In this document: positions 11,925-24,024 of the stretch, one piece after another | Position numbering within the stretch: the stretch's first letter is position 1 | Layout of the letters: the number at the start of each line of letters is the position of its first letter | Assembly: GCF_910592395.1 (NCBI RefSeq) | Contig: NC_088308.1 | Location: 27,915,501-27,979,500, forward strand | Direction of reading: 5' to 3' | DNA: 64,000 bases | Source of the DNA: Lineus longissimus | Taxonomy: Eukaryota; Nemertea; Pilidiophora; Heteronemertea; Lineidae | The notes under the pieces: model-generated | The model's input: only the letters and a program-made list of their open reading frames with translations | Told to the model about the DNA's origin: nothing | The model's database searches: none | Translations under genes and position numbers: made by a program

Positions 11925-14900
11925 ATGGAACCATTTGTTGTCGGCATGCTTTACTTGATCATTGGTAAGTTTGAGTACAACCCATTTCCACTTTGTCCTC
12001 GTGCAGTGTCTCCGTATGGAAGACGTTTTTTGCCCTATCAGCTCCAGACTGCGTTCGTCTGTCTCGCTGTAGTTCGTCTATCTGACTGTTCATAAGCGCT
12101 TCATGTCAGTATGAAAGATCGATATTTCAGTGATTGATAGAACTGACCCATTTTGTATCTGAATTGAGCTATTGTGGCATTTGTGTGTTGTTGACCTGGT
12201 AGTGCTGTCCTACTTTTTGATGATCGCCGGTAGTATCATTGTGTAACCCTATTGTAGCCAGGGAGTTTTTCTGACAAGATGGGACAGTCTACCCCAATCG
12301 GAAGCTAGAGATCTTAGAAGTTTCATGCTCGTGGTTACGTAACCAAGAACTCGGCATAAATTGCCGAGAATTTGCCTTGGAGGCTTTTTTAATGGGCCAG
12401 TAGTGCGCACTTCCCAACCGAATGTCCCTGCAGATGTAAACATGGGCGGGTGTCGCTTGAGTTCACCGATTAATCAAAGTTAATTACCTCAAATGTCAAA
12501 TTCGTGATTAGGAAGAATGAATCAATAACTATTAATTATTGTTGTGATTACATCTACTTGATTGACATCCGAACAACAGACGGACGCTCTCTTGTTCTCG
12601 GACAATGAAACTCAGACTGGTGGGAAGTCGCGGAACTAGACAATCTTGTCTCTCACAGAAATGTCACAACCCACAAAACAGGACGGGTCAATTTCGCTCT
12701 TTCAAAGAGCTCTACGAAAGTATCCCACCATCATTTTCAGGTCGATAATTAGAGAGACCCATCTATCATAATATTATGCTCTAGTGTATTGTCGACTACG
12801 ACAGCATGCATCTGCTGCACAAGACTCAGTCCAAAGGCAGCCGGATGATGCATCGAGAGAAGGGATTTATAAAGGCCCGTGTACTATGCCTGCGTCCGGC
12901 AGCTGTGCACTGTCTGATCCAACCTACCATCCTTTTCTTTCTCTATTGTCAGGAACAACGGGTGTCCTTAGCAACCTGGTCATCCTTGTGACCTTCATCA
13001 ATGGTAATGTCATCCCGTCCCCCAAACATGTCCTCCACGCCCACTTTGCTGTAGCCAACATTGGTGTCATCGCTGGATCGGCATTTCCATCACTTTCCAT
13101 CATGAGCGGGAGGTAAGTCAAGAGTATCACCAAAAGTAGAATGCATGTCCATTGGTAACAATCAAAAACACAAAAATATTGTCTTAGGGACGGCTTTTCA
13201 ATGTCGTCTCTTGGAGTTCATGTTTTGTCACAACAATGAAGACGCTGCGGCAGTTCAGACGATCGTACAATGATGATTAGTAATGAATGTGCCAAGTTTT
13301 GGTATGGCACCAAGTCGACAACCAGCATGACCACTCCTCATCCCCTTGCAGGCAGCGATATTCAATACGCTCATCTGTGCTGAGCGACAGTTTCCTACAT
13401 GTCCCATTCATATTATAGCTTACAGGAAGACCGTCTTCCACAGATCAACGTATTTGCATTCCGATTCGCTTTCAGGTGGCTATTTGGTGAGATCGGCTGC
13501 CAGGCCTACGGATTTGAGGGATTCCTCTTTGGTGTGTCTGCCATTGGCTTTGTGGTGGCGCTAGGACTAGAGCGATACCTGATCAACACAAGGCCAGATA
13601 AGTGTAAGTTACACAAAATAAATGGGCCCTGAGGAGATGCGATCAGTTTTATGTTTTTATCTAGCTGTCATTGGAGGAAACTATAGGAGAAACTTAAGTT
13701 CGATGGACGTGACATCTGTCTCTAGGGCTAAAAGGGCACACTTTTAATCCTAGCTGTTCTAAACTATAGTTTTAAGGTTCGTCTTACTCTTAGTAACCTT
13801 GGTTGCGTGTAGCCCGTTTATTTTAAGGTGTAAATCGATAGCTCCTAATTACCCTAACCTTAAAAGTTACTCTACTGTCATCTTATTTCCAGGTTCGTCC
13901 ATCACCACAAAACAGATGCATCTCTTTGCTATGGTCGTCTGGGCACAGGGGTTGTTCTGGGCAACCATGCCTCTGCTGGGATGGAGCAGGTCAGTGACAC
14001 AGTCAGGGATCATGTCAAAAAGTACTCATGCTGAAAACGACCAATTATCTTCCGCCCGCCTCAACCGTCTAAAACACTTATAGAAGAAGTAATAATGTCT
14101 TAAACCCTGGTGCGAGAAACATAAAGACCTTTCAATTTCCTTCAGCTGCTTTTCGCCGCCTGCGCATCTACTGCCAACACCTTTGGGTTATTCCATTGTC
14201 CCCATAAGTATCTTAAGTTTCGTCCTCCAGATACACCAAGGAGCCTACTGGCACATCTTGCACCATAGACTGGACAGCAGCAGACGACAACCATGTGTCC
14301 TACATCACATCCTTGACCACATTTGGCTTTGGTGTCCCAGTCTTGGTAGTAGGACACTTCCTCCTGCAGTCATACAAGACTCTGCGCTGCAAGTACAGTG
14401 ACGCAGAGTCCAACAAGCAGGGAGAGATGTCAGAGATACAACTACTAAAGGTAAGAAATAAGGCTCAGGCTACAAAGACGAAGACAAGATGCGACGGTCA
14501 TCTTTTCAAAACGTGACTTCTAACATAGAATGACGGACTAAAATAGACATTTAGTCTCTACCTTACAAGACGACTAGTGCCAACTCCAGTGTCCTTACTG
14601 TAGGGCGTCTTCACAGAGGTGCCCTTTGCATGTAAGCATGAAGAAGGGTTTCTCCGCTATAGCCCTACTTGCTAAATATCAAGGAGCAATATCAGAGAAG
14701 TATGTTGCTCATTTTGGTCTTTGTAAGTAAAGCAGCCTGGTTGTGACAATTGACCCATTTCCTTTCCAGATTGTGACCTTCATTCTCCTGATGACCCTGG
14801 TCATGTGGTCGCCGTATGCCTTCAACTGCATGTACTCTGTGATGATTGGTGGAGACCAGAACCCTTCCCTCTTGAGGGTGGCATTACCAGCACTCTGTGC

Positions 14901-15012
14901 CAAGGGTGGCACCACCTTCCTGCCACTGATCTACCCAGCAGTCAGCTTGGAATTCCGCCAGGGTCTCAAGAGACTTTTCGTAGCAGGAGCGAAGAGCTCG
15001 AAGAAGAAATGA
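11925..15012 (+). CDS. RGR/retinochrome-type opsin, second of a tandem pair, 295 aa
   Basis: Six exons: 11925-11964, 12953-13112, 13476-13603, 13893-13989, 14231-14450 and 14770-15012 (888 bases, 295 codons plus stop). Intron phases match opsin 1 exactly, and exons 2 and 3 have identical lengths (160 and 128 bases), so the pair arose by tandem duplication. The protein starts MEPFVVGMLYLIIG with almost no extracellular tail. TM3 reads GCQAYGFEGF, close to vertebrate RGR, followed by ERY. TM4 is WAQGLFWATMPLLGWSRY. Loop 2 (KEPTGTSCTIDW) keeps the Glu at minus six from the disulfide Cys. TM6 ends WSPYAFN, and TM7 keeps the Schiff-base Lys in LPALCAKGG. NPxxY is replaced by LPLIY. The tail is short and basic (KSSKKK). 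Expected to bind retinal in a photoreceptor or support cell; photoisomerase rather than strong G-protein signalling is an inference from the altered TM3 and TM7 motifs. Confidence 0.9.
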
Positions 15013-15301
15013 ACAAAGAAATGATTGTGATCCTTCTTGTGGCATTTATCTGAATTAACCTCACATTCACAGCTATCTTAGTCAAGATTAAAGCCATTGA
15101 GGTGGTTATTTATTCTAGTCTCAAATTCAACAACCACAAGCTGGAAGCAACTTCTTCTATGATTTGCTGTCTTAATCTTGTGTACATGTACATAGGCTGG
15201 TGTTGATGAGTGGTAGAATAGCAGTCTTTCCAATTGACATGGTTGAAGGATAAGCTTAGAGTTTGTCTGTTGATTTTGTAACCTGAAAGTTTGTTTTCTG
15301 A

Positions 15302-15307
15302 AATAAA
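15302..15307 (+). promoter_or_regulatory. Polyadenylation signal AATAAA of opsin 2
   Basis: AATAAA 290 bases after the opsin-2 stop, with T-rich sequence before and after. It lies 468 bases from the METTL23 stop, so the two genes converge tail to tail. Confidence 0.6.
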
Positions 15308-15774
15308 GCACATCCAAAGTCTTTTTCATTAACTAGCCAATGTCGGTTTCTATTACATCTAGCACTTGTTTGGTCCACAGTCCTACGGTCCGTGGCATGT
15401 ACATCCACTTGCACCCACAGCTGAAATTAAAACAAAAGATTTTCAAACTTTCACTCAAGAAGGCTTGATCAAGAAGTCAATCACACAGGACCAATAGTAA
15501 ATAGTAATATCATACAGTTTGGCCAACTGCATGAAAAGTGATTTGTAGAAGCTGAATTTGAAAACTCTAATCAAATATTTTGTGGGAGACTTCCATGAGA
15601 CCGTCCAGAGAAATGAAGTAGAACCAATGATATAAAATTATCCAAAGTTACCTTGAATATGCATGCAGTTCCCCAGGCAGCCTATTTCAGGTTGTGTAGT
15701 CCAGAGGTAGAGCAGCCAAGGACAGTTGGTTTGCAGAATGATTTAGAGGAATGATTTACACGCAGCATTGTTCT

Positions 15775-17226
15775 CTATCCCTTTTCAATGACCAACATCA
15801 GAATGGAGTGTGGTCCAGGGAGGGATGACCTAGCAATGTTTGGGCTATCTCCACCAAAGTCTGAGAGGCGTACCTCCGAACACCTCAAACCCCATTTCTT
15901 CAGCAGATATTCAATGGATCTGTCACAGCTGAAAGAGGAAAAGCTTGAATTAGACAAGGGCATTCAAATCATCTAACTGGATTAAGTTGTTCAGGATAAT
16001 CCAAAAAGTTATCAAAATGTCCTAAAGGTCACTCTAAGCAGCTGAGTCAAGCATCTGATTTTATATCTCACCTCCGCTCTTGATATGTCGTCCAGAAGAC
16101 AGCCTGAGGGTTTTTGTCCATGAGAAAAGCCACTGTGACAATTATGTCTTCAAAGTCTGCAAGAATAACATAGACAATGATAACTTATCGGGGAGGCAGG
16201 AGTGTTCCTACTGACGCTATGCAATACAAGCCCAATATTATGAGCCCAGCACTCTAACCACTACGCAACTGGTCTACTTTGATAGGACAATTTGTTACAA
16301 ACTTTCACTCTCACCTTTGGTGTCATAAAAGCAATCAGATCCCAGAATGATATCTATTGGATCCAGCTCCAATAAATCAGGATCAAACTGACCCCAGCGG
16401 ATTCCTAGCACCTTGACATTCTGGAGACCATTCAAATCTGCACTTCTCCTGGCATTCTGGAGACACTGAGGGGACTGGCAGTCATCAGACAACACCACGT
16501 CAGCTCCACACTTAGCTGCAACAATACCAGGCAGTGCCGTCCCTGCTCCAAGCTGCAAGACATTATGAAAACCAATTATTGGGAGATACATCATGTAATA
16601 GAAAAGAATTAAGAGTAATTGGTAAGCAAAGTAGTGAAGCCATGTTTTATCCTTGTCTTGTGAAATAAACTGATAATGTGCAACAAGTTTCAATATTTTA
16701 AATTATTTACTTCAAGAATCTTCTTTCCTTCAATAGAAGTTCTGTTGTTCCAAACATACTGTGCAAGGACAGGAGCAGATGGCCAAACGTACATTCCATA
16801 TTGTGGATCAACCACCTGAAAGGAAAAGAAATAAAAAGCTGTGTATCATCATGTTAATCCTTTCAAGACTGTGATAAATGTGAAGTCATCTGTTAGTGCT
16901 GGTCGGCCCTTATGAATGAACTTTAAAGACAGACATAAGGATAATCACAGATTGCTTTGATATGCTATGATGTCCAGGATACAGCAATGAGACAAACTGT
17001 ACATTTCTTTGAACTTCCACTTGAGGGAGAGCTTTTGTTGATGGAATGTTGATGGCATGGATGATGGATTGGTTACTAAGACTAAAATACTCAGCATGCA
17101 GCGAGCAGAGTTGGATTGTATCAGATCTTTTTCAGTTATTCAAGAATACCATGGTTTATAACTGACCTCTGCAATATGTACAGAAAGTTCCTCACCACCA
17201 CAACAGAACATAAATGTAGCTGTCAT
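15775..17226 (-). CDS. METTL23: METTL23, SAM-dependent protein arginine methyltransferase-like protein, 213 aa
   Basis: Five exons on the minus strand: 17226-17167, 16815-16711, 16552-16315, 16156-16072 and 15928-15775, totalling 642 bases in perfect frame. The first two exons encode an N-terminal sheet (MTATFMFCCGGEELSVHIAE) and DPQYGMYVWPSAPVLAQY, which matches the METTL23 hallmark region. Exon 3 contains the SAM-binding motif I, LELGAGTALPGIVAAKCGA, then the acidic post-motif VVLSD and the IILGSDCFYD segment. Exon 4 (FEDIIVTVAFLMDKNPQ) and exon 5 (SIEYLLKKWG to the end) follow the family order. Length is close to the 190 residues of the human protein. Members of this seven-beta-strand family methylate proteins; mammalian METTL23 is a nuclear protein reported to methylate histone H3 arginine. 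The start codon lies 281 bases from that of SIRT7 on the other strand. Confidence 0.93.
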
Positions 17227-17507
17227 GTTTAGTAAAGTGAGGTTTTGGGGGGAATTTGGGCGGCAGTTCAATCAAGCTGTGAATTTTAGCCCCCCTACGG
17301 CATTGACAAACAGTGAAATTGATTTCACGAGTCTAGGCTTTCCGGCATGTGAATCTGTCGATTTCACCAGCCTTTATCAGTTAATGGATTTTTTAACCTT
17401 TAAATATGGTTTTAAGTCAAAACAAACAATAATATTTACATTGTTGTTATTGTTGTAGCGAGTACCTGTCGAACCTTGACCCAGTTCTAGTGACCTACTT
17501 TATAAAT
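17227..17507. promoter_or_regulatory. Shared bidirectional promoter region of METTL23 and SIRT7
   Basis: Only 281 bases separate the two divergent start codons, so both core promoters and leaders must fit here unless an untranslated upstream exon exists. I see no clear TATA box in a useful position for SIRT7. Head-to-head pairs with this spacing usually share one promoter; that is inference from spacing alone. Confidence 0.6.
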
Positions 17508-20500
17508 ATGGCGGATGAAAGCTCCAGTAGAGAAAGAAAGCCGTCAAGACAGGCCAGAAAATGTGCCGAAATAGGCAGGATTCTGGTCAAAGAAGAAATC
17601 AAAGCTCGCTTCAAACAGGTAAGAATATGCATCAGTTGTTTTTACTGTCTTACAGCCCGCAGAAAAGTCTACTGCACAAAAAATGTCAGTGACCTAAATT
17701 TGGCCAACCTGCAAATTTTACTGTGTATTTGTATACAAAGTGTGTACATTTTGTACAGTGTACATGGAAGCCTGCTGTCATGTTGACATCACAATGGAAT
17801 AACTGTTGTAACCTATTAACCTATTTTCCTCCGCACAATATGTGCATAAGTTGTCTCTCTTTTTTGTGTGTACTATATAATAGTCTTGGCTGTCCTGTTG
17901 GCCTAGTTTTGTTGCCAATTCACTGGCAATTTCAAAGTTAAGTCTGGCAGTGGTTTTTATGCAGCTGAGCTGCTGCTGGTGCTGCAACTGCAATGTTTGG
18001 GGTTCAGTTCAGTTTTGTTGATCGCAGATCTGTTCATTTGAAAAGTATGACATGCATGACATGACGCTACCGCCTGATTGAACAATTTGTTGGTGTTATC
18101 TGAAGAGGACATTTATATTGCTAAAGTTGAGTGCGGCGAAAAAAAGTAGTTGACAGAGTTCATCTTGCTGTCAATAACCTGATTGCAATATTTCTAAGTA
18201 ACAATGATAAACTCTTTCATTCTGTTAGGTTGAGAAAGCGTTGAAGAAAGAGACCAATGATAGAACGCCGGAGGATCTTCAGCTGCTGGAACACTCACAA
18301 GACATTGTGGATGAGATTGAGAAGAGAGCCAAGAAAAGGGATGTCAAGAAACAAAGAACATTGGAGGTATATCATCATCAGCATCTCTCATAGCATCTCT
18401 CATAGCATCAGGGTCTGATGATATTGGCTGTTGATCATATAGCGTTTTCCTTATATGTGTGCAGGCTTCAGCTACATCAGTTGAGGGGTATTGATATGAG
18501 GAGTACTTGAGTGTGTCTTAATAGCATATCTCAATGTTATGACAAGGTTTTCTCCCACAATCTGTGTGAAGTTAAAATGTATTCTTTGATAGTAGTCATA
18601 GTCATGTTTGCACCGGTCCAACTTCAAAGGATTTGTATTGGTGAAGGTTGCTAGTTTGTATGTCTGTAATATCACCTTTGTTTAGGTTCTTTGTTTATGT
18701 CTTCTGACCTTTTTCAGATAGAAGATTCAGCAGATGAACTGGACAAAAAGTGTGAGATTTTGGCGAAAGCAATCTCAGAGGCAGAGAATCTCATTGTCTA
18801 CACAGGAGCCGGTATAAGTACGGTCAGTATCAATTTAAAAAACAGTAATTAGGCAAGTGTTGTAAGGCATAATATGCCACGAAAAACTATAAGGGTTTTT
18901 CATCAACTCATGGTCCTACATAGTAAAACCTGGTCTTTGATTAGAGATCCATTTACCCTAAGCACCTTGGTTATCTAGTTGCTCACTCTGAAGTGTTTCT
19001 TCCAGGCTGCTTCCATCCCTGATTACCGTGGACCGAATGGAGTTTGGACGTTGCTGCAGCAAGGAAAGAATGTAGCGTAAGTGTCATGAAATAACAATAA
19101 AGAAGAGATTATTGTAGTTAGGAGATTTGCTAATTTGCACGTAACTGTTGAATTAGATACTCCTGTGTGTGTCTGTTTAATGAGAAATGTTCAGAAATGC
19201 ATCCTCTTATTTACACTTAAGTAACCAAAATGTCCATTTCAGGCCCCAAGATCTGAGTGATGCCGTGCCTACTATCACCCATATGAGCCTGACACAACTT
19301 TATAATGAAGGATATGTGAGTATTACCAATAGCTATCTTCAAATTATACAAATTAGGCCTTTTAGTTATACAATGTAATATATCTGAAGTATTTGAGACT
19401 GAGTGGTGTGCTGAAACTGTTAACTTGATCTAAATTAATCCTGCACATTTTCATGAGCGGTCTCCCAGAGTAGGTGCAGAATTGTGCATGTTTATGGTCC
19501 TGACACGTGTCTCTCAATGTAGAGGAAGGTTGAGCCGACAGGTTATTACGTAAGCTTATCCTTTCCTTGCTTGTTTTCAGGTCAAGTATGTTGTCTCTCA
19601 GAACTGTGATGGTTTGCATCTGCGGGCGGGGTTGCCACGATATGCCCTCTCTGAAGTTCATGGGAACATGTATATTGAGGTCAGTTTGTTTTGTTTTATT
19701 TGGTCTTGTGTTTTCTTTCTCGCATCATGCACCTCACCAAAAAGTAAAGCATTACTCTCAGATTTTAATGAAAATTTGTTCCCAGATTGTTCCTCTGTCT
19801 CCCATCGGTGGTTGTGACTTTCTGTGACTGTGACTTTTCATATCACTTCAAGTTCTGAAACTCAATAAACTCATTCTCATTTCCAGCATTGTACAAGATG
19901 TAAACCAGCCAGAGAATACATCAGGATATTTGATGTGACAGAAAAGACCGCCCTCTATCGACACAAAACAGAACGATTCTGTCACAAATGCAAGTCAGAG
20001 CTTTCCGACACGATTGTTCACTTTGGAGAGAAGTCAAGACCAGATTCAGTTTACCAATGGCCAGTGGCTGCTGATTGGGTTGAAAAAGCTGACACGATAC
20101 TATGTCTGGGCTCAAGTCTCAAGGTAAGAGGCATGAAAGGATTGCATGCTCAGTTTAAATGCAGTTATGCTGATGTATTGCAATCGTTCCCAGCTGTCAT
20201 CAACATGCTCTTGTGTTTCCTTGAATGCAGGTGGTCAGTATTGGCTTCTGTTGCCCTTAGCTGACGTCAATCGTGTCTTGCCTGGATAGAAAGTCGTTCC
20301 ATTGAATGAAAAAAGGATTAAAACCAGAGTGACTGTTCACTACAGAATTGAATAAAGGGGATGACAATAATACTCTAAACAAATAGCCAAGGCGAATCTT
20401 TGGATGACATGTTTTTGATTTTATCTTGCAGGTTCTTAAGAAATATTCCCATTTGTGGTCGATGGAGCTTCCCCCTGCAAAGCGCCCTAATATCTTTATT

Positions 20501-23500
20501 GTGAACCTCCAGTGGACACCCAAGGATGATGTTGCCGCTCTTAAGATCAACGGCCAATGTGACATTGTAATGGAAAAAGTCGTGGAGATACTCGGTCTCA
20601 AAATACCGGATTACAAAGAGTAAGTTGAAATATGTTTATCTCATCAATGTACCAATGTACTGATCTTGCTGCAACTAAATTCATGCAAGCTATTCACGTG
20701 TAGATGTTGCCCTATCTGACAGTATAACATGCGAGAATGGTCCCCTCTATCCACTGAACCTTTTCGACAGCCCAATATTCTTTTTATCTTATTGTGATGT
20801 CCTTTATTTTTAGGGCGAGTGATCCCATCTTCTACCTTCACAAGCCACTGACAGAAGAAGAGCTGCACACCACTCTGAAAAAGATTTTGAAGATCCCAGA
20901 TAATCTAACGCCGCCAAAATGGGTCTATTTGAAAAACCAACGTGGCAAGAAACACCTCAAAGGCAAGAAGAGAAAGCATCGCCAGCAGAAATCTGATGAC
21001 AATCCACCAACAAAGGCAGCTAAAATAAAGAAAGAGGACTTGGACATGATGGATTCCGAGGATGTCACATCAAGTTTACCTAGTCCTGATCACACATACG
21101 CATCTAATTCGCCAAGATCTATTGGTTATTCCCGGTCAAATTCACCAAGATCTCTCAACTATTCCCGGTCAAATTCACCTCGATCTTTGACTTATCCTCA
21201 ATCGCCTCGATCTGCCAGTAATGTTGTATCATTATCACCATCCTTTGCAGTTGAAGTTGAACTTCCATTTAATTCAGTGATGCCAAATCTTAGCGGGCAA
21301 AACTCACCAAAATCTGAAGGTGGTCATTCGACGCTTAGTAATCTGATTGATGATGTGGTGACCAAGTTTGCAGATGAAGATGAAGCTCTTAATCTTGATG
21401 ACTATCTTAACAAGCCAGAAGAAAAACACTCGCTCACTAAGAGACTAGACAGTGTTCCCAAAGTGGAACATAAACAAACAAGTGAGGAATCATTCCAGAC
21501 AACACGATGGATATTAAACCAGCCACCTATGTTTAATGTTCTTTCGCAAGGACTTGGTGCTGTAGGTTTCCCCGGTGCTCGACATCCTGCATTTCTGCCT
21601 GGCCATATGATGTATAGTGCGCGGGGTTGTCCCCCATTTGCAGCCCAGATGCCGTTTATGCAAATGATGCAGACGAGAGGGTGTGTGCCTCAAACGTCCT
21701 CAACAGGTCTGGCGGCTCTGCCCCAAAACATAGGTGTTCCTCAGTCTTCCCTGCCTATCATGTCAACCAAATGTGTCTCCTCCCAGACGATGCAACTTCC
21801 AGTCTACATTCAGACATCACAAGCCCCGGCAACCCAAGTCTCCAGTTCCATCCAGGGTAAACTGCCAGCCAGCCTCTCCACTGTCCTTCCATCATCCCAA
21901 CCAGGTCAATCCCAAGGATCATCTGGTGTGGCAGCTACGTCAGCACAGGGTATGTCAAGTCTCACCGTGTCAACCTCAACCAGTACAAACGCGGAACCTC
22001 CAGATGGTATGGCTTCGAAATATCCTATCCTGAGTGGCTTTATCAAAATTGCTGAGGAGGAGGCAAAATCTCATGATAATCCAAACGTGTCTGTTAATCA
22101 ACCCCAAGGAACATTGCCACTTGATGGCACCTCAAACACCAAACCAGAAAGCAGTCGTTCAAATCTGAGTTGTCTTATTGATGAAGTTGTAAGTAAGTTT
22201 GCGGACGGAAGTGAAAGTTCTCCTGGCCAGAGTCAGCCAGCCCCCTCAGTGCAGCCTCAGGATGATAGTCGTTTTTCTAACAGAGTGCGCCAACGTTTGT
22301 TCCATCATATCAAGCGACGGTCATCACAGAATCTCCTCGGATCTGGTGAGAGTCCAATGCCGTCACCTGAGCCTAACTCTCCTAGTCGCACGCCAGCCAC
22401 CAATCCAATCCATCCTACTGATGTTCAGGGGCGTTTTGTATTCCCGACATCAATACTTGGACACCAGGTACCACATGCAGTAGGACTGACCCAACCTTCA
22501 ACAATTATTAACCAAGGCACTACACCAAATACGTTGCCTATATTTCCATTCATTCCTTCTTCATGTGCCCCAGTATTGGCTCAAGTGCTTGCACAGCCAA
22601 CCTTGAAAACTAATACGAGTATTCCTGCACTTCCCATCTTTACTGCTGGATTGGATAACTCAGAAGATCGGGCATGTGGACAAGGTACCAGTAGCGAATC
22701 CTCGAAAAACAAGACAACTTCACGAGGTCGTGCAGTTCCTCAAAATAGTGCCACTGCACTGCAAAATTTAGAGAGGCAAGTTCAGCAGATTCGAGAAAGT
22801 GTTCCAGAAAGTTGTATTGTGAAGGCAGCCATGAGTGGTGACAAACTGCCTGTCCTACCAAAACCAGAAGAACTTGTGATGTACTTGAGACAGAGTTTGC
22901 CCAGCGATTCTGTCGGGGATATTCCTGATAGGCAGCTTGCTTCTAACCTTTCTAACGGACAGACATTGCCAGTTGCAAGCGTACCAGTGTCAGTAGCAGC
23001 CCATCCTGTGTCGGTAACAACCCAACATGCGTCTTCAACTACATGTGCTCTTTCCACAGCAGCTCATCCGGTTTCGACCGCTGGTTCACATGCGACTGGT
23101 GGATCACATCCAGTGCTGGCAGCAGCACTGGTCAGAACTCGACCAGTGTTTGTTGCAGGACCTTTAAAAAGCAACCCTGTTTGTGAAAGTCGAGTGCAGC
23201 AAGCATTATCCTCTGTCCTTGATGAGGGCGCGCCCTGTGAACTGTCCGGTGCTTCAGGGGTTACTACACCACAGCAGCCCATGCCTATTCCTGAGAAAAG
23301 TGTAGCAGACATAACTGAAAGCTTCAAACAAGGCAGCCACATGCTTGAAAAGTGTAAAGAGGACCCAGGAAAGACAGTGGTGTCACTGTCGGCAAGCACA
23401 AGTGTTCTCGAGTCTCAAATATCTGGTGGTGTTGACTTGAGTGGGTCTGGTACTAGACCAGTGTCATCTCACGGTGCACCATCTGAGAGTCTTTATGGTA

Positions 23501-24024
23501 GTAGTACAAAGGAGCAGCCATGTGCACTGACACAGCTTGCAGAGTATGTGATTAGTGATCAATTAAACCACGAAAACCACTGTGTTACTGATGAGAGATT
23601 TGTCTCCTGTCCAGATTCATTCCCAGCCAGTTCTGTTTCTGCAATCAAAGTGAACACTAACTCACCTCATCAGAGTGCACTAGTGCAGAAATACTGGGCA
23701 GACAAGACTGTTTTAGACACACTGGGTTCATCTAGTGACAACACAAACTCTCCAAAAGATCAAAAAAGTCGAGAGCCTGAGTCTGTTGAGACGGAAAAAC
23801 TGAGTGTTCCACTTCCAGAGGCCGGGGTGTCAAACTCTCGAAAGTCAAGTCGTAGCTCCTCTTTCTCTGAGTCAACTGGAAAGAAGACTCCGGTGGAATT
23901 CGATGAGTCTTCAAAATCTTCGACGGGAAGTGAAGAAACTAAAGCTGCCAAGGAGAAGAATATTGAAGTGGGGTCTATTCCTGGTTGGTTTGGGAAGGGC
24001 TTGAAGAAGAAGAAGAGAAGGTGA
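17508..24024 (+). CDS. SIRT7: SIRT7 NAD-dependent deacylase with an unusually long C-terminal region, 1,410 aa
   Basis: Nine exons: 17508-17618, 18229-18366, 18718-18822, 19006-19076, 19243-19315, 19581-19679, 19887-20123, 20432-20619 and 20814-24024 (4,233 bases, exact frame). The basic, helical N-terminus resembles SIRT7. The sirtuin core has the NAD-binding GAGIS (113-117), [17 protein letters not shown], catalytic His193 in SEVHGN, zinc cysteines C201/C204 and C231/C234, and GSSLKV with [11 protein letters not shown], all SIRT7 hallmarks. The last exon (3,211 bases) encodes residues 341-1410. It starts with family sequence ([10 protein letters not shown]), continues as a Ser/Pro/Gln-rich, probably disordered region, and ends [15 protein letters not shown]. 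Human SIRT7 (400 aa) ends in a similar GGWFGRG...KRTKRKK tail, so the real C-terminus is present and about 1,000 residues are inserted before it. SIRT7 acts in the nucleolus on histone H3 and Pol I factors; the basic tail fits that location. Confidence 0.93.
20814..24024 (+). other. SIRT7: Giant last coding exon of SIRT7 (3.2 kb)
   Basis: The acceptor is tatttttag ending at 20813; the first base completes a Glu codon left open by the previous exon. The frame then stays open for 1,070 codons without interruption, far beyond chance. Composition is low-complexity but varied: a basic block ([11 protein letters not shown]), three SNSPRSxxYS-type repeats at about 21106-21210, two copies of an LSxLIDxVVxKFAD motif (21334-21375 and 22165-22206), long Ser/Thr/Pro/Gln/Val-rich stretches, and the conserved [13 protein letters not shown] end. 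Confidence 0.9.
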
